This document shows positions 34,423 through 42,658 of a stretch of DNA of 64,000 bases, in pieces. The stretch's first letter is position 1. Every line of letters starts with the position of its first letter. The notes below the pieces were generated by a model. That model searched no databases. It was not told the origin of the DNA and worked only from the letters and a program-made list of their open reading frames with translations. A program made the position numbers and the translations under genes. Origin of the DNA: JAVSMW01 sp032027005 (lineage in GTDB: Bacteria; Bacillota; Thermincolia; Thermincolales; UBA2595); contig JAVSMW010000008.1 in the NCBI GenBank assembly GCA_032027005.1, forward strand, positions 62,001-126,000, given 5' to 3'.

Positions 34423-34791
34423 TTACTCCTCCTTCTTAAGCAAATCCAGGCTGTTATTAAAGCCTTTCAGCACACCGGTAACCTGTGAGACCTGAAGTTT
34501 GAGATTTTCAAATTCAGCTTTATGTATTTCCTTATGCTCAAGAATAGTTCTCAACATCTGGCCATGTTCTTCTGCAAGACTATGAATAGAGGCTTCCAAA
34601 GATTTTAGTCTGAGGCCTTGATCTTCCTTAATGCCATTAACTATAACTTCTAAGGTGTTAAACTTTTGACCGTATTCTTCCTTTATGGTATTGATAGAAC
34701 TCTCCAGGGTTTTTAATTTTTGGCCATATCCTTTAACTTCATTGTTTAAAGCTCTAAGTTGCGCCAGAATTTCTTCTAATAGTTTGTCCAA
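34423..34791 (-). CDS. Coiled-coil protein with 18-residue repeats
   Basis: A 122-residue hydrophilic protein, almost entirely helical. Four 18-residue units begin at Tyr22, Tyr40, Gln58 and His76, each of the form xGQKLxxLEssIxxIkEE, with hydrophobic residues spaced as in a coiled coil. No membrane segment or enzyme motif is visible. Start is TTG 34791 with AAAGGG upstream. It is the only minus-strand gene for about 20 kb on the left side of the xseA cluster. Function unknown; such proteins occur singly in related genomes. Confidence 0.65.
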   Translation of the reverse strand: MDKLLEEILAQLRALNNEVKGYGQKLKTLESSINTIKEEYGQKFNTLEVIVNGIKEDQGLRLKSLEASIHSLAEEHGQMLRTILEHKEIHKAEFENLKLQVSQVTGVLKGFNNSLDLLKKEE

Positions 34792-34935
34792 GCTGATCAG
34801 CCCTTTCGTGTCAGTGTTCTAATTATATCACAGGTCTAAATTTTAACAATAGTTTTTTGATTTACGAGATGCGGGTATATACCCATGCAGCACGCGTGCA
34901 TCATCAAATGATGAAAGAATAATAAAATAAAAATT

Positions 34936-34954
34936 TAGCCGCGGATGAACACGG
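34936..34954. repeat. CGCGGAT-type relic (element D2)
   Basis: TAGCCGCGGATGAACACGG, one arm only, matching the arms of 15322-15403. Confidence 0.55.
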
Positions 34955-35014
34955 TGTCATATTTTAAGCCCTTCACCCAGAATATCTTTTTTGTTACTAT
35001 TGCCCTGCAAGAGC

Positions 35015-35040
35015 AGGAAATTGCTTCTACAAGCGTGAAT
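35015..35040 (+). promoter_or_regulatory. Sigma-H-like promoter upstream of xseA
   Basis: AGGAAAT (35015-35021), 15 bases, GAAT (35037-35040). A CCTGC/GCAGG mini-hairpin overlaps its -35 side. Confidence 0.45.
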
Positions 35041-35094
35041 AATCTGATAAAATAAATATATTATGTTAATTCATCAGGAAACCGGGTGAGAATT

Positions 35095-36315
35095 ATGAAG
35101 GTTGTATCGGTCAGCCAGGTCACAGGCTATATTAAAGAAAAACTGGAAAAGGACATAAATTTAAATAATATTTGGATTCAGGGTGAAATCTCAAATTTTA
35201 AGCACCATTCCTCAGGACATATGTATTTTACTCTTAAAGACCGCGGCAGTGCTCTGCGGTGTATTATGTTCCGCAGCAGGGCCGGAAACCTGGGCTTCAC
35301 TCCCCGGGAAGGGATGGCTGTTATGGCGCGCGGCAGTATAGCTGTCTATGAGCGGGATGGACAATACCAACTGTATGTTGAAGAGATGCAGCAGCAGGGA
35401 ATTGGGGCATTATATACAGCATTTATTAACCTCAAAGAACGTCTGGAGAAAGAGGGGTTATTTGACCAGCACCGAAAACGGCAGCTGCCGGTTTACCCCA
35501 GAAAGATAGGGGTCATAACTTCGCCGACAGGGGCGGCTGTCAGAGATATCGTTACTGTCATAAGCCGGCGTTACCCGCAGGTACATATAATCCTGATCCC
35601 TGTCGCGGTACAGGGCGATGAGGCTCCAGGGCAGATTGCCGAAGGAATCCGATTAGCGAACTGTATTGAAGATCTCGAAGTAATTATAGTTGGCAGAGGC
35701 GGAGGCTCCATCGAAGAACTCTGGGCCTTCAATACAGAAATTGTGGCCAGAAGTATCAGCACCAGCAAAGTTCCCATAGTTTCCGCCGTTGGCCATGAAA
35801 CGGATTACACCATCGCTGATTTTGTAGCTGACTTAAGGGCTCCTACACCTTCTGCGGCTGCGGAGATTGTAGTGCCGGATCTGCTTGAACTGAAAAAGCA
35901 GGTAACCGGTCTGAGCCAGCGGCTTTATCGGGGTATCAGAAGCCAAGTCCGAGCCTTTCGCGAGAGAACGGAACGCTGTGAAAACAGCCAATTTTTAAAA
36001 CGTCCTAAAGACGAATTATATAGGAAAATGCAGGATATAGACTACCTGGGCAAAAGACTGAATCAATCTGTGGTTTCAATTGTTGCTGAAAAGAAAAACA
36101 AGTTTGCGCTTCAGGCATCCAGGCTGAATGACTTAAGTCCTCTGGCCACCTTAAGCAGAGGCTATGCCATTTGCCGGGACGAACAGGGGAAAGTGGTCAA
36201 CAAGACCGAACAAATCAGACCTGATGGATATCTGGAAATTGTTTTACAGGATGGATTTGTCGATTGTATAGTGGAAAAAATAAAGGAGGCCAGTTATGGC
36301 AAAAAGGGAAGCTGA
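35095..36315 (+). CDS. xseA: Exodeoxyribonuclease VII large subunit
   Basis: A 406-residue subunit with the OB-fold N-terminus (NIWIQGEISNFKHHSSGHMY) and the catalytic core carrying GVITSPTGAAVRDI, GRGGGSIEELWAFN and SAVGHETDYTIADFVAD. With XseB it degrades single-stranded DNA from both ends. ATG 35095 has GGGTGAG six bases upstream; GTG 35086 lies inside that site. The gene overlaps xseB by 20 bases, and the locus continues into ispA, OLE RNA and dxs. Confidence 0.95.
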   Translation: MKVVSVSQVTGYIKEKLEKDINLNNIWIQGEISNFKHHSSGHMYFTLKDRGSALRCIMFRSRAGNLGFTPREGMAVMARGSIAVYERDGQYQLYVEEMQQQGIGALYTAFINLKERLEKEGLFDQHRKRQLPVYPRKIGVITSPTGAAVRDIVTVISRRYPQVHIILIPVAVQGDEAPGQIAEGIRLANCIEDLEVIIVGRGGGSIEELWAFNTEIVARSISTSKVPIVSAVGHETDYTIADFVADLRAPTPSAAAEIVVPDLLELKKQVTGLSQRLYRGIRSQVRAFRERTERCENSQFLKRPKDELYRKMQDIDYLGKRLNQSVVSIVAEKKNKFALQASRLNDLSPLATLSRGYAICRDEQGKVVNKTEQIRPDGYLEIVLQDGFVDCIVEKIKEASYGKKGS

Positions 36316-36553
36316 GACAGAAATATCCTTTGAAAAAGCCTTGCAAGAGTTGGAGGAGCTTGTACGTGAAATGGAGGAGGGCAATCTGGATTTAGACGGG
36401 TCACTGGCAAAATTTGAACGGGGCATTGTTTTGTCAAGGATATGTACCCAGAAGCTTGATCAGGCTGAGAAAAAAATTGATATGCTGATGTGTGCTGAAA
36501 ACGGTGAAATATCACTGCAGCCAGTAAGGTTTACGGAGGAACCGGATGAATAA
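36296..36553 (+). CDS. xseB: Exodeoxyribonuclease VII small subunit
   Basis: An 85-residue helical protein with the family signature SFEKALQELEELVREMEEGNLDLD (given here in part: FEKALQELEELVREMEEGN) and LAKFERGI. It forms a complex with several copies per XseA. AAAGGAGG lies upstream of the ATG inside the xseA end, and its own end overlaps the ispA start, so the three genes are translationally coupled. Confidence 0.95.
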   Translation: MAKREAETEISFEKALQELEELVREMEEGNLDLDGSLAKFERGIVLSRICTQKLDQAEKKIDMLMCAENGEISLQPVRFTEEPDE

Positions 36554-37445
36554 AGAAGCATTGCGGCGGCAAATAAAAGAAAAGGCCAAATACATTGACA
36601 TAGCTCTGGATAAATATCTGCCTGCTGAGAAAGAAGCTCCAGAAACGCTGCATAAAGCTATGCGCTACAGTGTGTTTGCAGGTGGAAAACGCCTGCGCCC
36701 AGTCTTATGTATGGGGGCGGCAGAGGCTGTGGGGGCAGCTGTCATGCCGTTGTCAGGAGCTGCCTGTGCTTTGGAGCTGATTCATACTTACTCTCTGATT
36801 CATGATGACTTACCGGCCATGGACAATGATGATTACAGAAGGGGCAAGCTCACTAACCACAAAGTTTACGGTGAGGCCATTGCCATTCTGGCAGGAGATG
36901 CATTATTGACAATGGCCTTTCAGTTAATCACGGAGTGCGGCCGGGCCGGCACAATTCCCCCGCAGATAATCCTCCAGGTAATCAAAGAAGTCGCTTTGGC
37001 CGGCGGTTCTCTGGGTATGATTGGAGGGCAGGTTGTTGATATTGAGTCAGAAAATAAACAAATCGATCAAGATACTCTGACATATATTCACACCCATAAG
37101 ACCGGTGCCCTCTTTAAGGCCTCGATTAGAGCCGGGGCCTTGCTTGGCGGCGGAACTGAAAGGCAGTTAACCCAATTAACCCAGTATGCCGAATCACTGG
37201 GTCTGGCTTTTCAAATAACTGACGACATTTTGGATGTGGAAGGTGATTCTGCCAAACTGGGCAAAACTGTTGGCAGTGATGAACGAAAAAAGAAAAGTAC
37301 CTACCCGGCGAGATATGGCCTGGCGGAATCAAAAAAATTGGCCGGACAATCAGTGGAGGAAGCAATAGCGGCTTTGCGGGATTTTGATGAAAAAGCTGAC
37401 ATTTTAAGATATATTGCCGGTTATCTCTTGGAAAGAAAAGAATGA
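36546..37445 (+). CDS. ispA: Farnesyl/geranyl diphosphate synthase
   Basis: A 299-residue trans-prenyltransferase that extends DMAPP with IPP. FAGGKRLRP near the N-terminus, the first Asp-rich motif in HDDLPAMDNDD and the second in QITDDILDVEGD are intact. The residues before the first motif (LIHTYSLI) suggest a short product of C15 class. It overlaps xseB by eight bases and is followed by the OLE RNA locus, oapA and dxs, an isoprenoid-linked order also seen in other OLE-bearing Firmicutes. Confidence 0.95.
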   Translation: MNKEALRRQIKEKAKYIDIALDKYLPAEKEAPETLHKAMRYSVFAGGKRLRPVLCMGAAEAVGAAVMPLSGAACALELIHTYSLIHDDLPAMDNDDYRRGKLTNHKVYGEAIAILAGDALLTMAFQLITECGRAGTIPPQIILQVIKEVALAGGSLGMIGGQVVDIESENKQIDQDTLTYIHTHKTGALFKASIRAGALLGGGTERQLTQLTQYAESLGLAFQITDDILDVEGDSAKLGKTVGSDERKKKSTYPARYGLAESKKLAGQSVEEAIAALRDFDEKADILRYIAGYLLERKE

Positions 37446-37520
37446 TGAAGCATCTTTGCAGCTATGCTGCAATGCGGTGTATTAATACATAATTTATAGG
37501 GATAGAGGTTTTAAGACGAA

Positions 37521-37549
37521 TTGATGAATAATTTATAATATGATATAAT
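37521..37549 (+). promoter_or_regulatory. Sigma-A type promoter for the OLE RNA
   Basis: TTGATG (37521-37526) and TATAAT (37544-37549) are 17 bases apart; transcription would start near 37556, close to the 5' side of the structured RNA. Confidence 0.65.
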
Positions 37550-37589
37550 AATTTTTACTATTTTAAAGTAAATATTTATTAATAAATAG

Positions 37590-38200
37590 ATTTAAGGTTA
37601 GATGGCGCAGTATTCTAGTCAGAACCACCGCTTTGAGGGCGGGCCTAAAAATCCGTTAAAGGGCACATCGATGAAGTTCCTGGTATCGGCTGCTGACGCC
37701 CAGTTGGGGGTCGGTGCTGGGAGTAAGGAGGAAGGGCGATCTACAATGGCATGTAGGCGTTGACCCAGCCTCCGTGGAGGCCCGGAATACAGGACCTGAA
37801 GGTTAATCGGCAGTTTTGTATTCCGGGATAAACCTGCATATGATATTTTGCCACGGCAAAGTGTTTGCTGCAGCGTAGCCTGCCTTGAGTGGTGCTGGTG
37901 GATAATGGGCAATCGGGTTGAGAGGTGTGGGCCCACATCGTAAAACCCGCTGTTTGAAACCACCACTGCAAAAGAGGATAAAAACGATCCGGTTCTGTTG
38001 AGGAAAACTCCTAGACTGTTTAGGCAACTAAGACATGATGAGGATTACAGTATGGACTAAGTGGTAATCTAGCCCCGTGTACGGCAACGATACGGATTCA
38101 TCATAAAGGGAAACCGCCGTCATGGTAACATGCCGGTGATGATTGGGAAAACCAGCTGGACCTAAGCCATAATATTTACTCAACATGTTGCCATCTACCT
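37590..38200 (+). ncRNA. ole: OLE RNA (ornate large extremophilic RNA)
   Basis: A region of about 610 nt without a credible gene lies between ispA and an OapA homolog, the place where OLE RNA is found in Bacillus halodurans and thermophilic or anaerobic Firmicutes, and it has the family length. It is rich in structure: CCCGGAATACA (37781-37791) pairs perfectly with 37817-37827, and the 3' third contains GGATTAC/GTAATC and GCCGTCATGG...CATGCCGGTGATGAT pairings. It has its own promoter. The OLE RNA-protein complex associates with the membrane and aids tolerance of cold, alcohol and Mg2+ stress in B. halodurans. Ends are approximate. Confidence 0.85.
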
Positions 38201-38204
38201 TACA

Positions 38205-38334
38205 TAAAGAGAAACTTACTTCAGATGGAGTGTTTTTCTCCATCTGAAGTTTAGTTGAACTTATCCAGGGGCTTAGCGCCACTTATCTCCCGCTTACAGA
38301 AGCGGGAGATAAGTGGAGGTTAGCCATCGGATAA
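38205..38334 (+). repeat. Double-hairpin element A, copy 4
   Basis: Lies between the OLE RNA and oapA. It shows the ACTTCAGATGGAGTGTT hairpin and a stem made by GCCACTTATCTCCCGCTT with its complement. Confidence 0.88.
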
Positions 38335-38387
38335 ATATCTTACATAAATTTCTTACATAAATTTGCTCTTGCATGAGGTGAAATTAT

Positions 38388-38984
38388 TTGGGTAATAATA
38401 TACCTGGAGTCCTCAAATTTGCTCTGTTTTGGGGAACAGGTGCCTTTTTTACAGCAGTTTTTTTTACTTTTTTTTCTGAGATAGTTTTGCCAAGATTACA
38501 AATCCTTATGCTTTCATTTGGATTTCTTTTGCTGGTTATTATAACCGGGATATTTTTTGACATGATTGGTGTAGCTACAGCTGTTGCCTCTGAAAAACCT
38601 TTTCATGCCAAAGCAGCTAAAAAACTTAAAGGTGCAGCCCATGCAATCCTGATTGTCAGGAATGCTGATAAAGTTGCCACTTTTTGCAACGACGTAGTGG
38701 GAGACATTTGCGGCACAGTCAGCGGGGCTCTTGGTGCCACTATTGTTTTTCAGATGATTGCCGGAAAAGTTTATCTTAATAAATATGAGTCGGTTTTTAG
38801 TATGGTTATGACCGGGTGTGTCGCAGCCATTACCGTGGGCGGCAAAGCGGCTGGGAAAAGGACTGCTATGCAGGATTCCGAACAAATAGTATTTGCGGTC
38901 GGGCGAGCCCTCTCCTGGATAGAATCTGTAACCGGACTAAATCTATTGATTTTTCGGCGCAAAAGAAGGGAAAAGAGAAGGTGA
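38388..38984 (+). CDS. oapA: OLE-associated protein OapA
   Basis: A 198-residue membrane protein with about four hydrophobic segments (near residues 10-30, 36-56, 115-130 and 140-155) and a very basic C-terminus (RRKRREKRR). Its place between OLE RNA and dxs and the GIFFDMIGVATAVASEKPFHAKAAKKLKGA region (quoted for position only as FFDMIGVATAV, near residue 55) fit OapA, which binds OLE RNA and brings it to the membrane. It begins at TTG 38388 with TGAGGTG seven bases upstream, and is followed after seven bases by dxs. Confidence 0.88.
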   Translation: MGNNIPGVLKFALFWGTGAFFTAVFFTFFSEIVLPRLQILMLSFGFLLLVIITGIFFDMIGVATAVASEKPFHAKAAKKLKGAAHAILIVRNADKVATFCNDVVGDICGTVSGALGATIVFQMIAGKVYLNKYESVFSMVMTGCVAAITVGGKAAGKRTAMQDSEQIVFAVGRALSWIESVTGLNLLIFRRKRREKRR

Positions 38985-38991
38985 GCCACAG

Positions 38992-40923
38992 ATGAATACC
39001 GAAATACTCGATCAGATACAGAACCCGGCAGACATAAAGAAATTAAAAAATGAAGAACTCATTAAATTGGCCGAAGAAATCAGATATGTTTTGATTAATA
39101 CCGTTTCCAAAACAGGCGGGCATTTGGCACCCAATTTGGGAGTGGTTGAACTTACATTAGCTTTACACAGTGTTTGTAACTGTCCGCAGGACAAAATAAT
39201 TTGGGATGTAGGGCATCAATCTTATGTACATAAGCTTCTGACGGGCAGACGGGAGGCCTTTTCATCACTAAGGCAGCTTGGAGGAATCAGTGGTTTTCCC
39301 AAAAGAGCCGAAAATGAATGTGATTCATTTGACACAGGACACAGCAGTACCTCGATTTCGGCGGCAGTTGGGATGGCGGTAGCTAGGGATCTAAGTGGTA
39401 AAAAGCACGAAGTGGTGGCAGTTATTGGTGACGGGGCTATGACCGGAGGAGTTGCTCTGGAGGCTTTAAACCACGTCGGGCACCTGGGAACGAAAATGAT
39501 TCTAGTTTTAAATGATAATGAAATGTCTATATCCGAAAACGTCGGAGCCCTGGCCGGATACCTGAGCCGAATGAGAACAGATCCCAGGTACTATAAACAA
39601 AAAGAGGAAATGGAACAGCTCTTGAAAAAAATTCCAGCCATAGGTAAAACTGTTTGTAAGGCTCTTGAAAGGATAAAAGACAGTTTTAAATATTTGGTAG
39701 TCCCGGGAATGCTTTTTGAGGAGTTAGGTTTTACATATCTTGGTCCTATCAATGGCCATGATATTGCTTTAACCAAGACAATCCTGCAACGGGCTAAGAA
39801 TAGTCCTGGGCCGGTGATTGTGCATGTGATTACAAAAAAAGGAAAGGGGTATCGGCCGGCCGAAGAGAATCCCGATAAATTTCATGGAGTCGGAGTTTTT
39901 GATGTCAAAACCGGTAAAACCCCTGAATCTAAAAGAGTTTCATATACTGAAGTTTTCGGACAAGCAATGTGTGAAATTGCTGCCACCAATAATAAGGTTC
40001 TGGCAATTTCCGCGGCTATGCCGACAGGAACGGGTTTAACTAATTTCAGAAATAATTTTCCGGCAAGGTTTTTCGACGTAGGCATTGCGGAACAGCATGC
40101 TGTAACAATGGCTGCAAGCATGGCACTGAGCGGATACATACCGGTTGTAGCGATTTATTCGACTTTCCTGCAGCGGGCATATGACCAAATTCTTCATGAT
40201 GTTGCTCTGCAGGGTCTGCATGTGGTGTTCGCAATTGACCGGGCCGGGTTGGTAGGTGAAGATGGTGAAACCCATCAGGGGGTTTTCGATATATCTTATT
40301 TGCGCCACATTCCCGGGATGGTAATAATGGCCCCCAAAGATGAAGATGAACTCAGAGACATGCTGCAGACTGCCATTGCCTATGACGGGCCTGTTGCCAT
40401 CAGATATCCCAGGGGTGCCGGCACCGGAGCACCTTTAAAAGAAAAGCCGCAGGCTTTAGCCATTGGTCAGGCCGAGATTCTCGTTGAGGGTAAGGATGTG
40501 ACTATCGCTGCTATCGGTTCAACAGTGAATATTGCGCTGGAAGCAGCCCAGGCCTTGGCAGAAAAAGATATACACGCTACTGTAATTAATGCCAGATTTG
40601 TCAAGCCCTTAGATACTGAATGCCTAAAATCCACTATTAAAGCAACAGGAAGGCTGGTTACTCTGGAAGATAATGTTTTGCAGGGCGGCTTTGGCAGTGC
40701 ATTGTTGGAATTTTTAAATGAAATTGGGTTGTCAGCTCAAGTCAAACGGATTGGATTACCTGATGAGTTTGTAACCCATGGACCAGTTGAAGTGTTGAGG
40801 AAAACTCACGGCCTGAGTTCGGATAATGTGGTAGCTGAGGTAATGCAAATGATAGCTCAGGTGTCATCTAAGAGACCATCACCTCGCCGTAAAGCGGAGA
40901 TTAAGCTGGTAACTCAGCCATAG
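38992..40923 (+). CDS. dxs: 1-Deoxy-D-xylulose-5-phosphate synthase
   Basis: TPP-dependent first enzyme of the MEP isoprenoid pathway, condensing pyruvate and glyceraldehyde-3-phosphate. At 643 residues, it has SKTGGHLAPNLGVVELT, the TPP motif VIGDGAMTGG...LNDNEMSISENVG, and the transketolase-like AEQHAVTMAASMALSG. It lies directly after oapA and before tlyA, with ispA upstream of the OLE RNA, so isoprenoid genes frame the OLE locus. Confidence 0.96.
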   Translation: MNTEILDQIQNPADIKKLKNEELIKLAEEIRYVLINTVSKTGGHLAPNLGVVELTLALHSVCNCPQDKIIWDVGHQSYVHKLLTGRREAFSSLRQLGGISGFPKRAENECDSFDTGHSSTSISAAVGMAVARDLSGKKHEVVAVIGDGAMTGGVALEALNHVGHLGTKMILVLNDNEMSISENVGALAGYLSRMRTDPRYYKQKEEMEQLLKKIPAIGKTVCKALERIKDSFKYLVVPGMLFEELGFTYLGPINGHDIALTKTILQRAKNSPGPVIVHVITKKGKGYRPAEENPDKFHGVGVFDVKTGKTPESKRVSYTEVFGQAMCEIAATNNKVLAISAAMPTGTGLTNFRNNFPARFFDVGIAEQHAVTMAASMALSGYIPVVAIYSTFLQRAYDQILHDVALQGLHVVFAIDRAGLVGEDGETHQGVFDISYLRHIPGMVIMAPKDEDELRDMLQTAIAYDGPVAIRYPRGAGTGAPLKEKPQALAIGQAEILVEGKDVTIAAIGSTVNIALEAAQALAEKDIHATVINARFVKPLDTECLKSTIKATGRLVTLEDNVLQGGFGSALLEFLNEIGLSAQVKRIGLPDEFVTHGPVEVLRKTHGLSSDNVVAEVMQMIAQVSSKRPSPRRKAEIKLVTQP

Positions 40924-40947
40924 GCGCAGAAGTTGAGGTGTAATCAA

Positions 40948-41793
40948 GTGACGGTTAAACAGAGACTGGATGTTTTGCTCGTAGAAAAAGGCCTTTTCCC
41001 AACCAGGGAAAAGGCCAAATCATCAATTATGGCAGGTTTGGTCAAAGTAAACGGTAAAACTGTAGATAAAGCCGGTAGTGAGATACCGGTGGAAGCACAT
41101 ATAGATGTAGCCGGACCAGCAATACCCTATGTCAGCCGGGGAGGCCTGAAACTGGCAAAAGCAATTACTGAATTTGCTTTAGATCTAAATGGGTCAATTG
41201 TGGTTGATATCGGAGCCTCTACAGGAGGATTTACCGACTGCGCCTTGCAGCATGGAGCGGCCAAGGTTTATGCGGTAGATGTGGGGTATGGTCAACTGGA
41301 CTGGAAACTAAGGCAGGACCCGCGGGTGGTCAATTTAGAACGCACCAATATAAGATATCTGGATGCCGGTTTAATTACTGATATTCCATCACATATTACT
41401 GCTGATGTATCATTTATTTCTCTGACTAAAATATTGCCTAAAATTTCAGAACTTCTAGGCGGACAGGGCGAGCTGATTGCTTTGATAAAACCCCAATTTG
41501 AGGCTGGCAGGGACAAGGTAGGGAAAAAAGGGGTTGTCCGCGATTCCCAGGTGCATGTCGATGTTATCAAGGTTGTCATAGATGCCGCCCAGCAGAGAGG
41601 TTTTAGTATCAAGGGACTCACCTATTCTCCGGTGAAAGGCCCGGAAGGTAATATTGAATATCTCTGTTATATGATTAAAACCAAGACCGGCGGCATTGTT
41701 GATGATTCTGGTTCTCTTGAAGAACAAAGCGAGTTGGCTGATTGTATAGATGTCGAGAAAACTGTAAGTAATGCTTTCGGGAGATTGGTTTAG
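40948..41793 (+). CDS. tlyA: TlyA-family rRNA 2'-O-methyltransferase (YqxC)
   Basis: A 281-residue two-domain protein: an S4 RNA-binding domain (residues about 1-60, RLDVLLVEKGLFPTREKAK) followed by an FtsJ-like methyltransferase with VVDIGASTGGFTDC, YAVDVGYGQLDWKLR and ADVSFISL. In mycobacteria TlyA methylates 16S and 23S rRNA. GTG 40948 is chosen with TGAGGTG seven bases upstream. It follows dxs, as in many Firmicutes. Confidence 0.93.
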   Translation: MTVKQRLDVLLVEKGLFPTREKAKSSIMAGLVKVNGKTVDKAGSEIPVEAHIDVAGPAIPYVSRGGLKLAKAITEFALDLNGSIVVDIGASTGGFTDCALQHGAAKVYAVDVGYGQLDWKLRQDPRVVNLERTNIRYLDAGLITDIPSHITADVSFISLTKILPKISELLGGQGELIALIKPQFEAGRDKVGKKGVVRDSQVHVDVIKVVIDAAQQRGFSIKGLTYSPVKGPEGNIEYLCYMIKTKTGGIVDDSGSLEEQSELADCIDVEKTVSNAFGRLV

Positions 41794-41815
41794 CAGCAAC
41801 TTCAATTAACTCTGA

Positions 41816-41944
41816 TAAAGTGAAACTTACTTCAGGTGGAGTTTTGACTCCATCTGAAGTTTAGTTGAACTTTTCCAGGGGCTAACCGCCACTTATCTCC
41901 CGCTTATAGAAGCGGGAGATAAGTGGCGGTTAGCCATCGGATAA
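41816..41944 (+). repeat. Double-hairpin element A, copy 5 (best preserved)
   Basis: The right-hand stem is perfect over about 26 bp (GGCTAACCGCCACTTATCTC and onward against its complement) with a loop of four bases. The left hairpin pairs ACTTCAGGTGGAGT with ACTCCATCTGAAGT. Confidence 0.9.
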
Positions 41945-41963
41945 ACAAAGATTTGGATGAAGG

Positions 41964-41999
41964 AAACATCCGTGTTCAGCGTTCATCCGCGGCTAATTA
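41964..41999. repeat. CGCGGAT-type relic (element D3)
   Basis: ACATCCGTGTTCAGCGTTCATCCGCGGCTAA, in inverse orientation, one arm of the repeat family (positions 41966-41996). Confidence 0.6.
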
Positions 42000-42001
42000 T
42001 A

Positions 42002-42505
42002 CTAAACACTGGTCTTAGAGCCAGAGGGATATTTAATGGTCATATTGTGTGTTGCGTCCTTATAAGTTAAGCTTTCCACCTGTGAACCAGTTTTCAGTTC
42101 AAAGAGCAGCAGGCCGCCACCGTTGTAATCGGGCGGGATGGTGCGGGAAGTAAAAGCTGATTTACCAAGGGGGCCGGTTTCGGTTAGCTCTTTGGCATAC
42201 TTATATTCAGAACCATCAGTTGTTTTTAGGGTAACAAATTCCGGCGACACGGGTATATCAGCCTTGGAATCGTTGGCGACTTTAACCAGGATACTGACAA
42301 CTTCGTGATCTTTCTTGCTGCTGGGAATCATTTGATTCATCGGCCTTACTTCATTACTTACGGAAATGCTCATCCCATTGTCCTGAGCTGTAAGATGAAT
42401 GGTATCTTCAGCCTTGGGCAGGGGTGGAGCTGTTTTGGGGGCAGGGTTGCTGCAGCCGGCAAAAAGTATCAGGAGGCATGTGAAAATAGCAACAAGTTTC
42501 TTCAT
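42002..42505 (-). CDS. DUF4352-type lipoprotein
   Basis: A 167-residue lipoprotein: signal peptide with lipobox LFAGC near residue 18, a Pro/Ala-rich linker, and an immunoglobulin-like beta domain resembling DUF4352 (SILVKVANDSKADIPVSPEFVTL and GGGLLLFELK). It would be anchored on the outer face of the membrane. AGGAGAG lies upstream of its ATG. It is a lone minus-strand gene inserted between tlyA and nadK. Function unknown; DUF4352 proteins are often surface or immune-like accessory factors. Confidence 0.8.
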   Translation of the reverse strand: MKKLVAIFTCLLILFAGCSNPAPKTAPPLPKAEDTIHLTAQDNGMSISVSNEVRPMNQMIPSSKKDHEVVSILVKVANDSKADIPVSPEFVTLKTTDGSEYKYAKELTETGPLGKSAFTSRTIPPDYNGGGLLLFELKTGSQVESLTYKDATHNMTIKYPSGSKTSV

Positions 42506-42658
42506 AAGTCACTCTCCTTTGAAATAAAAACGTCCGGTATAACTAATCTTGATTTTTATTCGACAGTAGTATGTGTTTTTCCTTGATAAACAATAAAAAT
42601 TTTATTACAAGGAGTTCAAATCTTAATGTAGAATTAATATCATCCGGGAGGATTTGCC

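Larger units (their letters stand above)
34792..35094. other. Intergenic region between the coiled-coil gene and xseA
   Basis: Holds small palindromes (34871-34913, such as GGGTATATACCC and GCACGCGTGC), a relic of the CGCGGAT repeat at 34936-34954, a ~40-bp stretch (34964-35002) also found at 57291-57332, and the sigma-H-like promoter at 35015. No reading frame is convincing. Confidence 0.6.

Noticed and set aside
37619..38282. Several minus-strand reading frames of 70-115 codons in the ispA-oapA gap
   Set aside because: They overlap one another, have no ribosome sites or family motifs, and lie over the structured OLE RNA region, whose G/C-rich stems explain the open frames.
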